Assembly: GCA_029961685.1 (NCBI GenBank)
Contig: JARWKL010000012.1
Coordinates: 25,777,227-25,841,226, forward strand
Origin: Aristolochia californica
Lineage: Eukaryota > Streptophyta > Magnoliopsida > Piperales > Aristolochiaceae
Reading direction: 5' to 3'
DNA length: 64,000 bases
Part shown: piece after piece, positions 1 to 11,251 of the stretch
Layout of the letters: every line of letters starts with the position of its first letter
Position numbering within the stretch: position 1 is the first letter of the stretch
Notes under the pieces: generated by a model
The model's database searches: none
The model's input: the letters and a program-made list of their open reading frames with translations, nothing else
What the model was told of the DNA's origin: nothing
Translations under genes and position numbers: made by a program

Positions 1-342
1 TATGAAGTTATCTCGATTTGTCACAATTTTCATCCAAGGACAAAAATTGTTTCCACTCATTTCAATCAAGAGGAAGCGAGAAGAAATTTCTCAGGAAAGA
101 GTTGGTCAAGCTTTGAGTGCTTACTAAAGAAGAAATGTAGTTAGACAATTCCAAAGTAGCAGAAGCCTGATCATACTATAGTTTATTGGGCAGTTCCATT
201 GTCATTCAATAGATACCAAAGAGAAGAGTAATGAACATTATCTTTACTATGCAGCAATCCTTTTTTCATTTTCTAAATATTTTTCTTCTAAATATACTTA
301 TCTTGGGTTTCGTTTTGTGAATGCAATTCATGTGCTGGTTAG
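1..342. other. Non-coding flank or intron upstream of the DXS pseudogene exon
   Basis: No DXS coding sequence is readable here, and no RNA gene or repeat was seen. It ends in a splice-acceptor-like AG at 341-342, just before DXS-like codons begin. It is most likely intron of the decayed DXS gene, with earlier exons outside the window or lost. Confidence 0.4.
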
Positions 343-638
343 GCGTACACGTATAAAATCATAACGGGAAGGAGGTCAATAATGCATACGATCAGGCAAA
401 CATTGGGACTTGCAGGGTTTCCCAAGAGAGATGAGAGTCCCTATGATGCCTTTGGAGCAGGCCATAGCTCAACTAGTATCTCGGCAGCACTGGGTAAGAA
501 CGATTTCTTCAAAAGTGCTTCAATCTTTCCAGTTTTCTCTAATTTCTTTCGATCAAATATGTCTAGGTTGTTGGCAGAGTTTAAGTTGTTAAATTTATTT
601 AAAAATTGTCTCTGTTGGATAACTTAAATCAACATTCT

Positions 639-852
639 TATTAGAATGTAATCCATTATTTAGTTATTTCATTAGTTCATTATTATGTAATATTTATGTT
701 TTTACTATTTTACCCCTTATTGTATAAAACCTCTATTGTATTTTGTAAACGGCATAAATGAGAAAACTTTTTTTTATTTTTGGTTCGTCTTCTCGATTGC
801 GCCTCCCCGATGATAAAGCTCATAAGCTCTTTACCCATTTGAGGTTCTAATA
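639..852 (+). repeat. 5' LTR of the copia element in DXS
   Basis: 214 bp, nearly identical to 3083-3297, with a few substitutions and one indel visible. It ends directly at the tRNA primer-binding site. Confidence 0.88.
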
Positions 853-865
853 TGGTATCAGAGCC
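853..865 (+). other. Primer-binding site, tRNA-iMet type
   Basis: TGGTATCAGAGCC lies immediately after the 5' LTR. It matches the 3' end complement of plant initiator methionine tRNA used by copia elements. Confidence 0.85.
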
Positions 866-899
866 AGGTTTATTAATTTCTGTCTTCCCAAATTTAATC

Positions 900-1585
900 G
901 TAAATAACATTGTGTCAGTGGGAACCCGAGGCATGAGTAGTCTTCCTTTGTTGTTCCTCTTGGACAACCAGAGAAAAAACACGATTAATAGGGGGCATCG
1001 GATCCATGAGGAGCAGCTGACCACGAGCTTGGGAAAAATAGTCATCAAGGCCCATTAAAAATGACATGATATATTCCATATGGTGGTAATCAATAAGATT
1101 TTTAACGCCACCACACAAGCATTTCCCACAAGAGCAATTAGGGCGGTAATTGCTTAGTTCTTCCCAAATGGTTTTCAGCTTGGTGAAATAAGTGCTAACA
1201 GAATCCTTGTCTTAACGCAAGTTCATCAATTCTCATTTAAGCAGGAAAATGCGCGGGCCGTTTCGCTGTTGAAAACGATCCTGAAGGTCGAGCCAAATTT
1301 CTCAGGCAGAAGCAGTAAAAATAACACTCGTAGAGATTTCCTTGGAAATCGAATTTAGGATCTAAGAGATTACCATATTATTATTCCGGGTCCAGGAGTT
1401 GAGCCAAATAGGATCAGCACTTTGAGGTCCAGGTATGGAACCATCGACAAAACCCACTTTGTTCTTCACGGATAAGGCGATCAACATCGCACGACTCCAA
1501 CTGATGTAATTTTCATCGGTAAGTAGCTGCGAGACAAGAACTTGCCCGGGGTTATCCGAATTGTGAATATAATAGGGATTCGATG
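900..1585 (-). pseudogene. Copia gag fragment, inverted relative to its own element
   Basis: Reading the minus strand from about 1585 to 900 gives a typical plant copia Gag: NPYYIHNSDNPGQ, then LLTDENYISWSRAM, KNKVGFVDGSI, NSISKEIS, DLQDRFQQRNGPRIF, LSNYRPNCSCGKC, YIMSFLMGLDDYFSQ, RGQLLLMDPMPPINRVFS. Several in-frame stops interrupt it, for example after NNNMVIS and within the LLK and NLR region. LTRs, primer-binding site and RT are all in the plus orientation, so this block is flipped. No protease or zinc knuckle follows. It is non-functional. Confidence 0.85.
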
Positions 1586-1778
1586 GTTCTTAAAAAATGG
1601 AATGAGACGAACTGTTACGAAGTCCAGAATCGGAAGCAGTCATTGATGAGTAAGTCTCCACGGAGCACTGACCTAAGCGGACCACCAATGCAGCTCCAAA
1701 AAAAATTTCTCCGAGAAATTAAATTCTTGTACGCAACCTCAGAATCCAACAAAAATTCTACCAGATCCAATAGTGAAC

Positions 1779-1945
1779 TCTGCGCTGAGAACACCTTCTC
1801 GACCAACCAGAAAAAAAACGGATCCAACCTGCGCTGAGAACACCTCAACCAACCAAAAAAAAAAATGGATCCAACCTGCATTGAGAACACCTTTTCGACC
1901 AACCAGAAAAAAAACGGATCCAACCTGCGCTAAGAACACTCTCAG
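1779..1945. repeat. Minisatellite, about 47-50 bp unit, 3-4 copies
   Basis: The unit begins CTGCGCTGAGAACACC, continues with a CGACCAACCAG-like segment and an A-run, and ends GGATCCAAC. It repeats about three and a half times with small indels. It sits between the inverted gag block and the RT block. Open frames over it on both strands are a consequence of the repetition. Confidence 0.85.
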
Positions 1946-2076
1946 CGAAATCCAAACAGGCTTCGCGCCAATGGTACTCCAAATTTTCTCAAGTTTTAAT
2001 CACTTTTGGTTTTCTTCAATCGAAATCCGATTACTCTTTTTTCACAAAAGGTCATGGCTCCTCTTTTGTCGCCCTA

Positions 2077-3075
2077 TTGGTTTATGTGAATGATATCATC
2101 ATCACTGGTCCTTCCTCTCACGCTATTACTGAGTTCAAACACTTTCTGCATACTCAGTTTAAGCTAAAGAATCTTGGTTATCTCAAACATTTTCTTGGTC
2201 TTGAGATTGCTCAGTTCAAGCAAGGTATAGTGTTTTTCCAACGCCATTACAACTTACAATTACTTGAAGACACAGGTTACTTGGCTTGTAAACCAACTTT
2301 TGTTCCCATGGATTCCAAACTTCGTTTAAATGCCACTGAAGGTGACCTCCTTCCTGATATAACCCATTATAGACGGCTTGTTGGAAAACTTCTTTACCTC
2401 ACTTTATCTCGCCCCAATATTACTTTTTTTGTTCACAAACTCACTCAATTTGTGGCCCAACCCCGTCTTCTGCATCTCAAGGCAGTGCATCACCTGCTTT
2501 GTTATCTTAAGAACAGTCCTGATCAAGGGTTGTTGTTTTCCTCTACTTCTTCCTTGCAGATGCGTGCTTACTCTAATGCTTGTGTTCCAGTTCGTTTAAA
2601 GGCCTTTTCTGATGCTGATTGGGGATCATGTATTGATTCTCGCCGATCTATTACCGATTTTTGCATATTTATTGTTGATTTTTTAGTCTCTTGGAAGGCC
2701 AAAAAGTAGACCGCCGTCTCTCACTCCTCCGCCAAGACTGAATATAGAGCTCTTTCTTCTACTGCCAGTGAACTTATTTGGTAATAACAACTTCTTTAAG
2801 ATTTTCAAGTCAAAGTTGACTCTCCTGCGCTGCTATACTGCGACAACCAAGCTGCGATACATATTGTTTCTAATCCTACATTCTATGAGTGCACCAAACA
2901 TATTGAGATAGATTGTCATTTTGTTCGTGAACGGGTTACTTCGGGAGTCCTCAAGTTATTTCCCATTCGTTCTCAGTACCAATTAGCCGACATGTTTACT
3001 AAATCTCTCCCTTCTACCCACTTTTTTTCTTTGTTGTCCAAGATGGTTGTCAAAGACATTTACAAGCTACCTTGA
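2077..3075 (+). pseudogene. Copia reverse transcriptase C-terminus and RNase H, degenerate
   Basis: The open part at 2077-2709 starts at the RT catalytic region as YVNDIIITG, where copia RTs have YVDDIIITG, so one catalytic Asp has become Asn. It continues through [29 protein letters not shown] and the RNase H start KAFSDADWGSCIDSRRS. A stop follows SWKAKK at 2707-2709. RNase H then continues to about 3075, including ALLYCDNQAA, ECTKHIEIDCHFVRE and QLADMFTKSLP, with further breaks such as a TAA after ELIW. RT fingers, integrase and protease are missing. Confidence 0.9.
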
Positions 3076-3082
3076 GGGAGAG
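3072..3082 (+). other. Polypurine tract of the copia element
   Basis: TTGAGGGAGAG lies immediately before the 3' LTR, the usual copia plus-strand priming tract. The same motif precedes the 3' LTR of the element in UBC intron 5. Confidence 0.75.
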
Positions 3083-3297
3083 TATTAGAATGTAATCCAT
3101 TATTTAGTTATTTCATTAGTTCATTATTATGTAATATTTTTATTTTTACTATTTTACCCCTTTATTGTATAAAACCTCTGTTGTATTTCGTAAACGGCAT
3201 AAATGAGAAAACCTTTTTTTATTTCTGGTTCGTCTTCTCGACTGCGCCTCCCCGACGACAGAGCTCAACGGCTCTTTACCCATTTGAGGTTCTAATA
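3083..3297 (+). repeat. 3' LTR of the copia element in DXS
   Basis: 215 bp, the counterpart of 639-852. It is followed by the second copy of the ATTCT target duplication. Confidence 0.88.
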
Positions 3298-3992
3298 ATT
3301 CTCGTTTCGTTGTGGCAGGAATGGCGGTTGGAAGGGACTTGTCAGGGAAGGCCAACTATGTGATTGCGGTGATCGGGGACGGAGCCATGACTACAGGCCA
3401 GGCATATACACCAATGAACAATGCTGGATATTTGGATTCGAATCTCATAATCGTGCTCAATAACAATAAGCAAGTCTCCCTTCCCATGGCTACGGTCGGC
3501 GGCCCAGCTCCACTTGTCGGAGCTCTCAGCAGGTGCCTCAACAGGTAGATGGGCACAGTATAGGAAAATTCTCTGGATACTGAACTGCTGAGAAGACTAG
3601 CAAACGAGCACGAAGTGCTGATCACGGTGGAAGAAGGCTCCCTTGGAGGATTTGGGGCTCATGTTTCTCACTTCTTAGCTTTGAATGGCCTTCTTGATGG
3701 GAATCTCTAGGTAAATTTTCACCATTTATGATTCGTAAACTAAAAACCAGAAAAAGAATAAGAAAATCCCATTCATCTTCATCGTCCTATCTGGGTTTTC
3801 CCCTATTAAGAGAAAATTATACTCTATGTCATGCAGTGGAGGGCAATGACGCTTCCGGCCAAGTACATCGACCATGGTTCACCCAGTGATCAGGTGGAAG
3901 CTGCAGGGCTCACTCCCAAACACATAGCAGCCAGCGTCTTGTCACTTTTAAGAAACAAAAAGAATGCTCTCAACATTCTCTACGAGCTGTAA

Positions 3993-5590
3993 TCTTCAGC
4001 CCCCATACATGTACTTAGAGAGAGATACGAAGTCTCTCAAGCAGAAAGACGAGAAAGAGCCAGAAAAAACTGCGCAGAAAAGGAAGATACCACTGTTCGT
4101 TCTCGACGACGTCTTCACAGTTATTGCGCAAGCAAAGCAAATTGGAACTGCCGTGAGTGGGGCATTTTCTTGTAGAAATTAGCAGAAGGGCAAATTGAGA
4201 GTCAAAGTGAGATTGTGACAGTGAATTATTTTATTTTGTTAATATGTTCAATATAAAATGCAACGTAAAGTATTTTCTTGTATTAGTGCCAATAATGGAA
4301 AATTTAGCAGAAAGTGGACAATGAGTTATTAATAAAATAATAATAGATTTAACTTTATTAACTTAATTTTATTTAACTTTCTAATTAACAAAAATAATAA
4401 TTTAATAAATAAAATAAATTATTAATTAATTAAATATAAAAATAATATACCTAAACAATCATGGTTACTTAAACTAAAGTAAAAAATAGAAAACATCAAT
4501 AAATATATCTACATAATTTATTATTATAAATAAAGAAAAATGAAAACAAAAACTTAAAATATAAATTTATATTGAAACACAAAAATGGAAAATATAAAAT
4601 GTTTTTTTAACAGATTTAGTTATAAACTTAAGGAAATAATAAACATTGATTGACAATAATTAATAGATTTTAAAGTATTTTTAGTTTTTAATGAATAGAT
4701 TAAACATACATATGTTGAATAGAAAATAAATTGGTAAAAAAATTCAAACAAATTAAAATAAAATAAAAAGTAATATAAACTAAAACAAAAAATTAAATAG
4801 AAATAAAAAATAATTATTATGCAAAAAAATCTACAAACATAAAATAAATGAATAAATTAAAAACATATAATACGGACAATAGAGTAGATCTAATTTCTAC
4901 TTCTCGGTGTTTTGGGAATAAGTTAAATCATGTAAATAAATTTAAAAGAGAACAAATTAAAAAAAAAACTTAAAAAGCGAGTTAAATAGCTATAAATTCA
5001 TAAGAACTTTTAAAAATAAAAGATAATACAAAATAGATAACACATCCATACTATCAAAGTAAATAATTAAAGTTAAATTAAATGCAAAGTTAAAATTATG
5101 TAAATAAATAAAAAAGAAACAAAATGGTTTAAAAAGTAGTAATCATTTAAAAAAAAAAAAAGAGTATGAGATATTTTAATACAAGTGAGCATAGATTAAG
5201 AATTCTTTTTATATACTAAAAGCAAAAAATAAAAAAAAATTATTTTGCCATGTGACTAGCGTGAGTCACGTCGGATCTTCTTCCTTAACTAGCATAGTGG
5301 GTGGGAAGAAGGTTGTATGAAACAGAGAGGGGAATTCGAGCGACAGCAGAAGGAAAAAAGCTTGGCAATGAGACTAAGTGGCGATAGCAGGGCAGAAGCG
5401 GTCAAACGAGTCCGTCCAAGGAAAGGACAGGGACCGAAACACGACGAGAGGGAAGGGGGAGAAAATCAAAGGATTGAGAGCGATAGGAAAGCGTCAACGA
5501 TGAGGAAGCTCGGATTTCAGAGGGTCGAGAGAGGAGGAAGCAGCGTTGAGAGAAAGCAACTGAAAGTGACATAAGAGATTGAACCCTTTG
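3993..5590. other. AT-rich spacer downstream of the DXS pseudogene
   Basis: From about 4200 to 5230 the sequence is very AT-rich, with A-runs and no credible coding sequence. A 72-codon open frame at 3964-4182 overlaps the DXS tail in another frame, and an 85-codon Lys/Arg/Glu-rich frame at 5317-5574 resembles no family I know. I call no gene here. Confidence 0.5.
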
Positions 5591-5594
5591 GATT

Positions 5595-5750
5595 TCAATT
5601 TCACTCGTTTTACACGGGAGCGAGTGAAAGTGAATTACAAGTGAGCGAGTGAAAGTGAATTAAACTTGTAAATTCACTTTCACTCGTTGAGCGCATTTTA
5701 ACAATTTTGGATAAGTGAAAGTGAATTCAAATTTACTTTCACTTTCCCTC
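5595..5750. repeat. Cluster of direct and inverted copies of an AGTGAAAGTGAATT motif
   Basis: The motif occurs at about 5625, 5649 and 5716 in the plus sense and as its complement at about 5598, 5671 and 5732. Arms 5646-5661 and 5671-5686 form a perfect 16-bp stem with a 9-nt loop. A second stem with one mismatch lies at about 5716-5745. This could be the folded core of a small MITE-like element, but no target duplication was identified. Confidence 0.6.
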
Positions 5751-5760
5751 ATTGTACACT

Positions 5761-8054
5761 AACTGGCCCAAAAGGGGTTATTCTATCGTCAATACATGAT
5801 TTATGAGTTACCAAAAAATAAACCTATGACTCACGAATGGTAAATCTCTGGGAAGACGAAGGGTGATTGGATGAAGGAGAAGATTTATGAATGTAAACCT
5901 GCTCGTTAAATGTCCTAATTATTTTCGTGGAATTCCGTTGCCTATGGCCCCATTCGGTGGTAGCTTTTTGTGTTGGATTATACAGCCATCTATGAAAAAA
6001 AAAAATCACCATTGGAATGAAAAGGTTTAATTTTCTCCGGTCTCCAGCACCTTCAGCCGCTCTCATAATTGGGCCTTGGAGCCAGTTCTCCACAGCCACC
6101 CAAAAGAAGAGCCACCGTATCTTCGTCCATCAATAGTCGCACCGAATGAGCTGCTTCGTCCTCCTCGTGACTTAACAGCTTTTATGTAGTGTGCCTGGAG
6201 ATTTTTGCTGAACGGCGTTTCAGCCTGAGACGAATCATTACTGTGCACTCATGCTAGAACAGATGACCTGCTGAAACTGGTGTCAGAAAATCCCGAATCT
6301 CCTACGAAGCGATTGTGAGGTGGGGGCTATGACAGGATCCCGGGAACCCAGCAGCCATTTGGATTCTGTAATGACAACGGACAAGTTCTCGAACAACAAA
6401 ATGTGTTTTCCTCTGTAATGAAGCATTAATGAAACCCATTCAAGGGAGTCGTAGCCCGGGCTTTCAAGTCTCATAAAAGCTTACCATGATTCCAATGCTT
6501 GGGTAGCTTGGGAAGCGTACCCATGATCTTTTGAGGGGTAATCAGCACAAGCTTGCTTTGTACAGGCAAGGATACCTTGAGCTTCAGTTTAATGGTTTAA
6601 ACAGCATCAATCATTACCATCAAATAAATAAATAATTTAATTGACCTTATTTCAATTTAATAGCTGCCAGAGAAATCGTTTAATAAATTAATTGTAATGT
6701 TTTTGTTTATACCGGAAACAAAAAGGAAAATAGAGTAATGTAAAAGTTCTCATTTTCTTATCCACTTTGAGAAAAATTAGGATACAAATTTCTGCGTCCC
6801 CCCTTAACGAACACAAACGTGAGAAAAATAAAGTCAAATCAACAATCCTATGTTACACTAACAGACCGTGGAAAGCTAATGTCAACGATCCCAAGGAAAA
6901 ATCGAATGTTGGTTTTTTGACATGAGCTAGATTTTGTATTATCAGTGTGAATGCTCGTTAAGGTATCCAACTAACGTAATTATTCCTTTTTTATTTGTCA
7001 AAACGACCTTTTTGACATTGAAATATCTACTGCCTATTTGAGACATCTGACCTTTATCTACTATTTGGGATTCTAAGCCCTTTACAATTATTAAAACTTT
7101 AAAAAGGCTCCACACCTCAGTACAAATACGTTAATCAAGGATCCTCTGTGAGACCTTCCGCTTCAAAATTTACTCGTCTTGAATGGCTCCGTTGCAGTGC
7201 ATCCGGACCGTCTATTTCCCTCTGTTCGTTTTCAATGCTGGGGCCCATATGATCTTTTTCATCGTGCTAGGAGGTCCAGCCTTTCCTTTTCTAAGAATAA
7301 AAAAACTAAAATATAAAAAAGACTCATGAACGACGGCTCCGATTAACTGAATCACGTGCGCCAGTGGCGTAGACGGCCCGCTACTTAATTTAAGAAAGCG
7401 ATGTTTCGTGTTGGCATGTTTTCCCCGTTTGAGCCTATCCAATCTCTAAACTCCATTCTTCGGAAAGGCGTGGTCAAATTCGGAAAACCAGTTTACTAGT
7501 GGTGGGCTCAGATGGATATTACGTTGTCAATTAGCCTGGTCCGACTAGACACAGATTCGGCCTTTCGATGTTCCGACTAGTCCTCTTGCCTACCGTAGGA
7601 TTTTTATGCTTTTAGAGTTCGGACGAAATCGGTTAGTTATTCACGGACCGGGACCGAAACCATTTCTCCGTCTCCACTGGACCGCTTTGTGATCTTAGAC
7701 GAGACTAGGTGGATCCCAACGTCTAGTGGAACTATAGCAATTTACGATTGATCTTTCGACTTGTTTTTCGCCTGCTCCGAAAGGCCAAAGACCAGAGTGC
7801 CGCACAGTGGGCCCGCGTCGGCACAGACAACTGACAGCTACAACTCCATATCGCATTTAATCATAATTTTTTTTTAAAGGCCATGAATGCCCCAAGTGTC
7901 AGCATACGACTGGCTGTTCATAGATCGCTCCTTCCGAAGAGATAGCCCGTCGTCCTAAGTAGCGACTGATGAGTAACGAGCCACCCATTTCCAGTAAGAA
8001 ACTCCAATCTCTCGCCCCTCCCACCTGCCAGCCCCTGCTGCGCTGACATTTGAG
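5761..8054. other. Intergenic region upstream of the CONSTANS-like gene
   Basis: No recognisable gene. Minus-strand frames at 5824-6248 and 6283-6474 are open but match no family I can name, and a GTAAGC-like donor on the minus strand near 6485 hints at a possible unidentified gene remnant at 5.8-6.6 kb. The last kilobase or so should hold the promoter of the gene starting at 8055. No convincing TATA box was picked out. Confidence 0.4.
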
Positions 8055-9290
8055 ATGACGAGCGACGAGGAATCACGAGCCCCTGTGGCGGCGGCGAAGG
8101 GGTTCGCCAGAGGCTGGGGCGTGGCGGCCAAGCCCTGCGATTCGTGCAAATCAGCGGCCGCGCTGCTCTTCTGCCGGGCTGACTCTGCCTTCCTCTGTGT
8201 CGGCTGCGACGTCAAGGTTCACGGCGCCAACAAGCTCGCTTCCCGCCACGAACGGGTGTGGATGTGTGAGGTGTGCGAGCATGCGCCGGCCAGCGTCACC
8301 TGTAAGGCCGACGCTGCCGCCCTCTGCGTCACCTGCGACGCCGACATCCACTCCGCTAACCCCCTCGCCCGCCGCCACGAGCGCTTCCCTGTCGTCCCTT
8401 TCTACGAGTCCCCCACATCCGCTGTCAAGTCTAACGCTGCTGCCCTCCTCAAGCCCAATCCCGATGATGACGACGACCACGACTTCGACGACGCAGATGC
8501 CTGCCAGGAGGAGGCCGAGGCTGCTTCCTGGCTCCTCTCCAATGCTCCTAACCCCAAACTCCTCGACACGCCGGACCTCAAATCCAGTGACTATTTCTTC
8601 TCCGACGTCGACCCTTACCTCGATCTAGACTACGCCTCGTCCATGGATACAAGATTCAATATCCACAACAGCGCCGCTACCGACAGCGTCGTCCCCGTTC
8701 AGACAAAGCCGATTCCCACCACTCAGGTTCTCGTGCATGCCTCCGACCACAACTGCTTCGACACCGATTATACTCGTCCTAAACCAGCCTACAGCTATAC
8801 CCCCTCTCTCAGTCACAGCGTAATCTCAAACTTCCCACTCCATATATATGGCGTCCGTGAAGATTTTCTTATCCTGAATTAATTAATTCGTTCCAACTAA
8901 TTTGATACTTTTTTTTTTCTCTTGTTCGATCGACAGGTATCGTCTTCGTCTTTGGACGTAGGAGTCGTCCCCGACGGGACCGATATATCATTCGGAGGGA
9001 GCTCGAAATCCGGGATGGACCTATCGGGGAGCGCAGGGAGCACCGGGTCTGCGCAGCTATTGGGACTGGACCGGGAGGCAAGGGTACTGAGGTACAGGGA
9101 GAAGAGGAAGAACCGCAAGTTCGAGAAAACTATCCGATACGCGTCACGGAAAGCCTACGCCGAAACCCGGCCGAGGATCAAAGGACGGTTCGCCAAGCGG
9201 ACAGAGCTCGAGACGGAGGTCGACCGTATGTACTCCTCCGCCGCAGCGTTGATCGCCGACACCGGTTACGGCATAGTCCCAACGTTTTGA
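8055..9290 (+). CDS. COL: CONSTANS-like zinc-finger protein (two B-boxes and CCT domain)
   Basis: Nuclear transcription regulator of the BBX/CO-like group I family, which acts in light and photoperiod responses through the CCT domain. Exon 1 is 8055-8819 (255 codons) and exon 2 is 8937-9290, joined in phase 0 through a GT/AG intron, giving 372 residues. B-box 1 spans about residues 28-70 ([22 protein letters not shown]). B-box 2 spans about 71-113 ([36 protein letters not shown]). An acidic [10 protein letters not shown] stretch lies in the middle. The CCT domain is at about 301-343 ([38 protein letters not shown]). The protein ends YGIVPTF, the C-terminal VP motif of COL proteins. The two-exon layout and length fit the COL3/4/5-like subgroup. 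The coding sequence is GC-rich compared with its flanks. No lesions were seen. Which COL paralogue it is cannot be decided. Confidence 0.95.
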
Positions 9291-11251
9291 ACGACTCGGA
9301 TCCAGCCGCCCGCTCGGGCAGTAATCGGCGGATGCAGGAATTCCGTGATCTAAATTTTCCCCCCTTTTTTAATGTTTTTACAAGAATCGTTCCGTCTTCC
9401 TCTTGGTTCTGCTGTTCCTTCTCTGTTTATAATGCTGTAAATTATAAAGATCCAAACTTGTGATCCAACTCGAGAAGCACAAAGCAGAAAAAGCCCTGCA
9501 ACTTTTCTTCCGAGGGCTTTCCCCGTTCAACCTTTTCTTAATATAAATAAATATATTTTTCTATATGATCAGATCAGCGTTGTTATCCGTTTAACTTTTT
9601 CAAAGATCTATTTCTGAACTGCAATTGGCTGAGTTCCTCACCTCTGCGATGATGGTTCCAGTTGCGGTATCTCTGCAAAAATAAAAATAAAAAAACACCC
9701 GGGAAGATGCGGTATTGAATTGGAGACCTCACTCCGCAATTAGGTTGACAAGTGACTGCCAATTAGATGGGATCCATAAAAAAAAACCAATCTAGGGTTG
9801 TTCGTTGATTCCAATAATTGCCAAAAAGTTAGCTCCATCGGGGCTGTCCGAGGCTCTGACTTCAATTTTTTAATAAGCCAACAATTCGTCGGAAATCACG
9901 GTAGTGCCCTAGGCTTCTTTTCCCGAGTCCCCGACAGATTTTTTCGTCAAACCGTAAAAAACACAGCGAGGTACGAAATTTTTGCAAGTAAGCGTGCAGC
10001 GTGAAACAGTAAAAAACCACAGGGTATCAACATACTTAGAAGCCCGAACGTGTGACGTCTGTTACTTTTTGTCACGTGGTTTTTCAGTTTTACAGATTGC
10101 AGGCGATAGAAAAGGCGGAAGAGGTGTTGAAATCCACGAGCATGCGGTGATCAGATAACATTGTATCTTTTTATTCTTTTTTAAATCCCTACCACGTGTG
10201 AAGTAGTAGGTCCCCAGCGGTGTAACTTGGGCTGTACGCGGAGGCGTAGCCAGTAGTGGATCTTGGCGGACCAGACTCCAGTGGAGATAAGGATGGCGTC
10301 AGGATCCGGAACCATGAAAGGATATATCTCCGGTCAGCATCAGTGTGGGCTCGTCATTTAACATGGACAGATCCACGTGGGAAGCCTCAATAGGAGGATT
10401 GTTTTTCTCTTTGTTTTCGCTGTCGTTGAATCTTGGGTGTCTCGTGCTGCTCCCATGTGAAGTTGCCTTTTTAGCTGGTGGAAGAAGTCGCCATGTCGGG
10501 CGGCACCCGTGTTTTGGGCCACCTCGTTCACGTGCACATCCACGTCAAGCGCTAGCGGCCTGCTTTGCCTTCCGAGGGTCGGGAATTTAATCGGACGTAG
10601 TGGGTGGGATTCGGAGCCGATTCCAAATCCGGTATAGTGAACACATTAACAGAGCCCAAGTGATTACCAATCCGATAGACGGAGATTTCTTAAGAATTTT
10701 CTCGCGAAAGCATGGGACGTAAACAAGTGTCATCAAATGACCGTCAAATCATCCCACAATTAAGACATGGCGCATTTCTGGTTTTTTTTTTTTCTCAGGC
10801 TGAGTTCAGTGATCATTCGTCGGCAATTTCTAAAAACAGAGGTCCAAAAAAACGGCGTTTGTTCAACTGCAATAACCTTCATTACAGTTTTATATTAGAA
10901 GCTTGGATAACTGCGCATACTCCTGTCACACCAAGAAATTGTTTCAAATTAATTAGAACAGAGAGATTTCTTTACTGTCGTTTTCCACCTGATTATTGCT
11001 TTCAGCTGAAGCTGATTAACATAATGAAGAATGTAATAGTGCCTAATCCTAATAAATAAACCGTGAGATGAATTAGTACATAAACCATATATTGAAATCT
11101 GGGGGAAATGAATAAATTACGATGCATTCAGCCAAGGGAGTGTTCGTTCCTACAATGGCTCACAGCAAATCATCTACTCTTTTAGTCACAAATCTATGCA
11201 ATGTTGCGTAGAAAAGATTCAAATGATTAGGATCAATAATCCTCCTCTATA
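9291..11251. other. Intergenic region between convergent COL and RLCK genes, with three G-boxes
   Basis: It contains the 3' ends of both convergent genes. Three CACGTG cores lie at 10073-10078, 10193-10198 and 10374-10379, and TGACGT occurs near 10054. Open frames at 9798-10004, 10345-10590 and 10712-11059 show no family features and are not called as genes. Confidence 0.4.

Larger units (their letters stand above)
639..3297 (+). mobile_element. Ty1/copia LTR retrotransposon, short and defective, in a DXS intron
   Basis: The element has direct LTRs (639-852 and 3083-3297) and a 5-bp target duplication ATTCT at 634-638 and 3298-3302. LTR ends are TATTAGAA and TTCTAATA. A primer-binding site complementary to initiator-Met tRNA begins at 853, and a purine tract precedes the 3' LTR. 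The interior is only about 2.2 kb: an inverted gag segment, a short tandem array, and the C-terminal part of RT plus RNase H. Protease and integrase are absent. The clean target duplication indicates one insertion event, so the internal rearrangement occurred before or during mobilisation, or afterwards without touching the ends. Confidence 0.9.
343..3992 (+). pseudogene. DXS: 1-deoxy-D-xylulose-5-phosphate synthase (DXS) pseudogene, interrupted and internally deleted
   Basis: DXS condenses pyruvate and glyceraldehyde-3-phosphate with thiamine diphosphate in plastids, the first step of the MEP isoprenoid pathway. Four exon remnants are readable. At 343-493 are the TGRRS and MHTIRQT segments and the [14 protein letters not shown] region. 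At 3319-3548 are [11 protein letters not shown] (the ThDP-binding GDG motif) and the NNAGYLDS and [10 protein letters not shown] segments. At about 3570-3710 are [15 protein letters not shown] and [15 protein letters not shown]. At 3837-3992 are YIDHGSPSDQVEAAGL and a terminal stop. The splice from 493 to 3319 keeps phase across GT/AG. The gene is dead: a stop follows at about 3546, the rest of the ThDP domain and the pyrimidine-binding domain are missing between 3548 and 3570, and the codon before the last intron is TAG (3708-3710) where a Lys codon is expected. A copia element sits in the first visible intron. The DXS subclass is not decided. Confidence 0.85.

Noticed and set aside
5317..5574. 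85-codon Lys/Arg/Glu-rich frame
   Set aside because: Low complexity, no recognisable domain, no splice or promoter context, and adjacent to AT-rich DNA and a repeat cluster.
5824..6600. Minus-strand open stretches that might be exons
   Set aside because: No protein family could be recognised and no consistent chain of splice sites was found.
8151..8628. Open frames of 109 and 143 codons on the minus strand and in a second plus frame over the CONSTANS-like exon
   Set aside because: They are shadows of the GC-rich B-box coding sequence, with no family features and repetitive Ser/Thr/Pro composition.
10345..11059. Frames of 81 and 115 codons between the convergent genes
   Set aside because: No homology features. 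Composition is that of non-coding DNA with T-runs.
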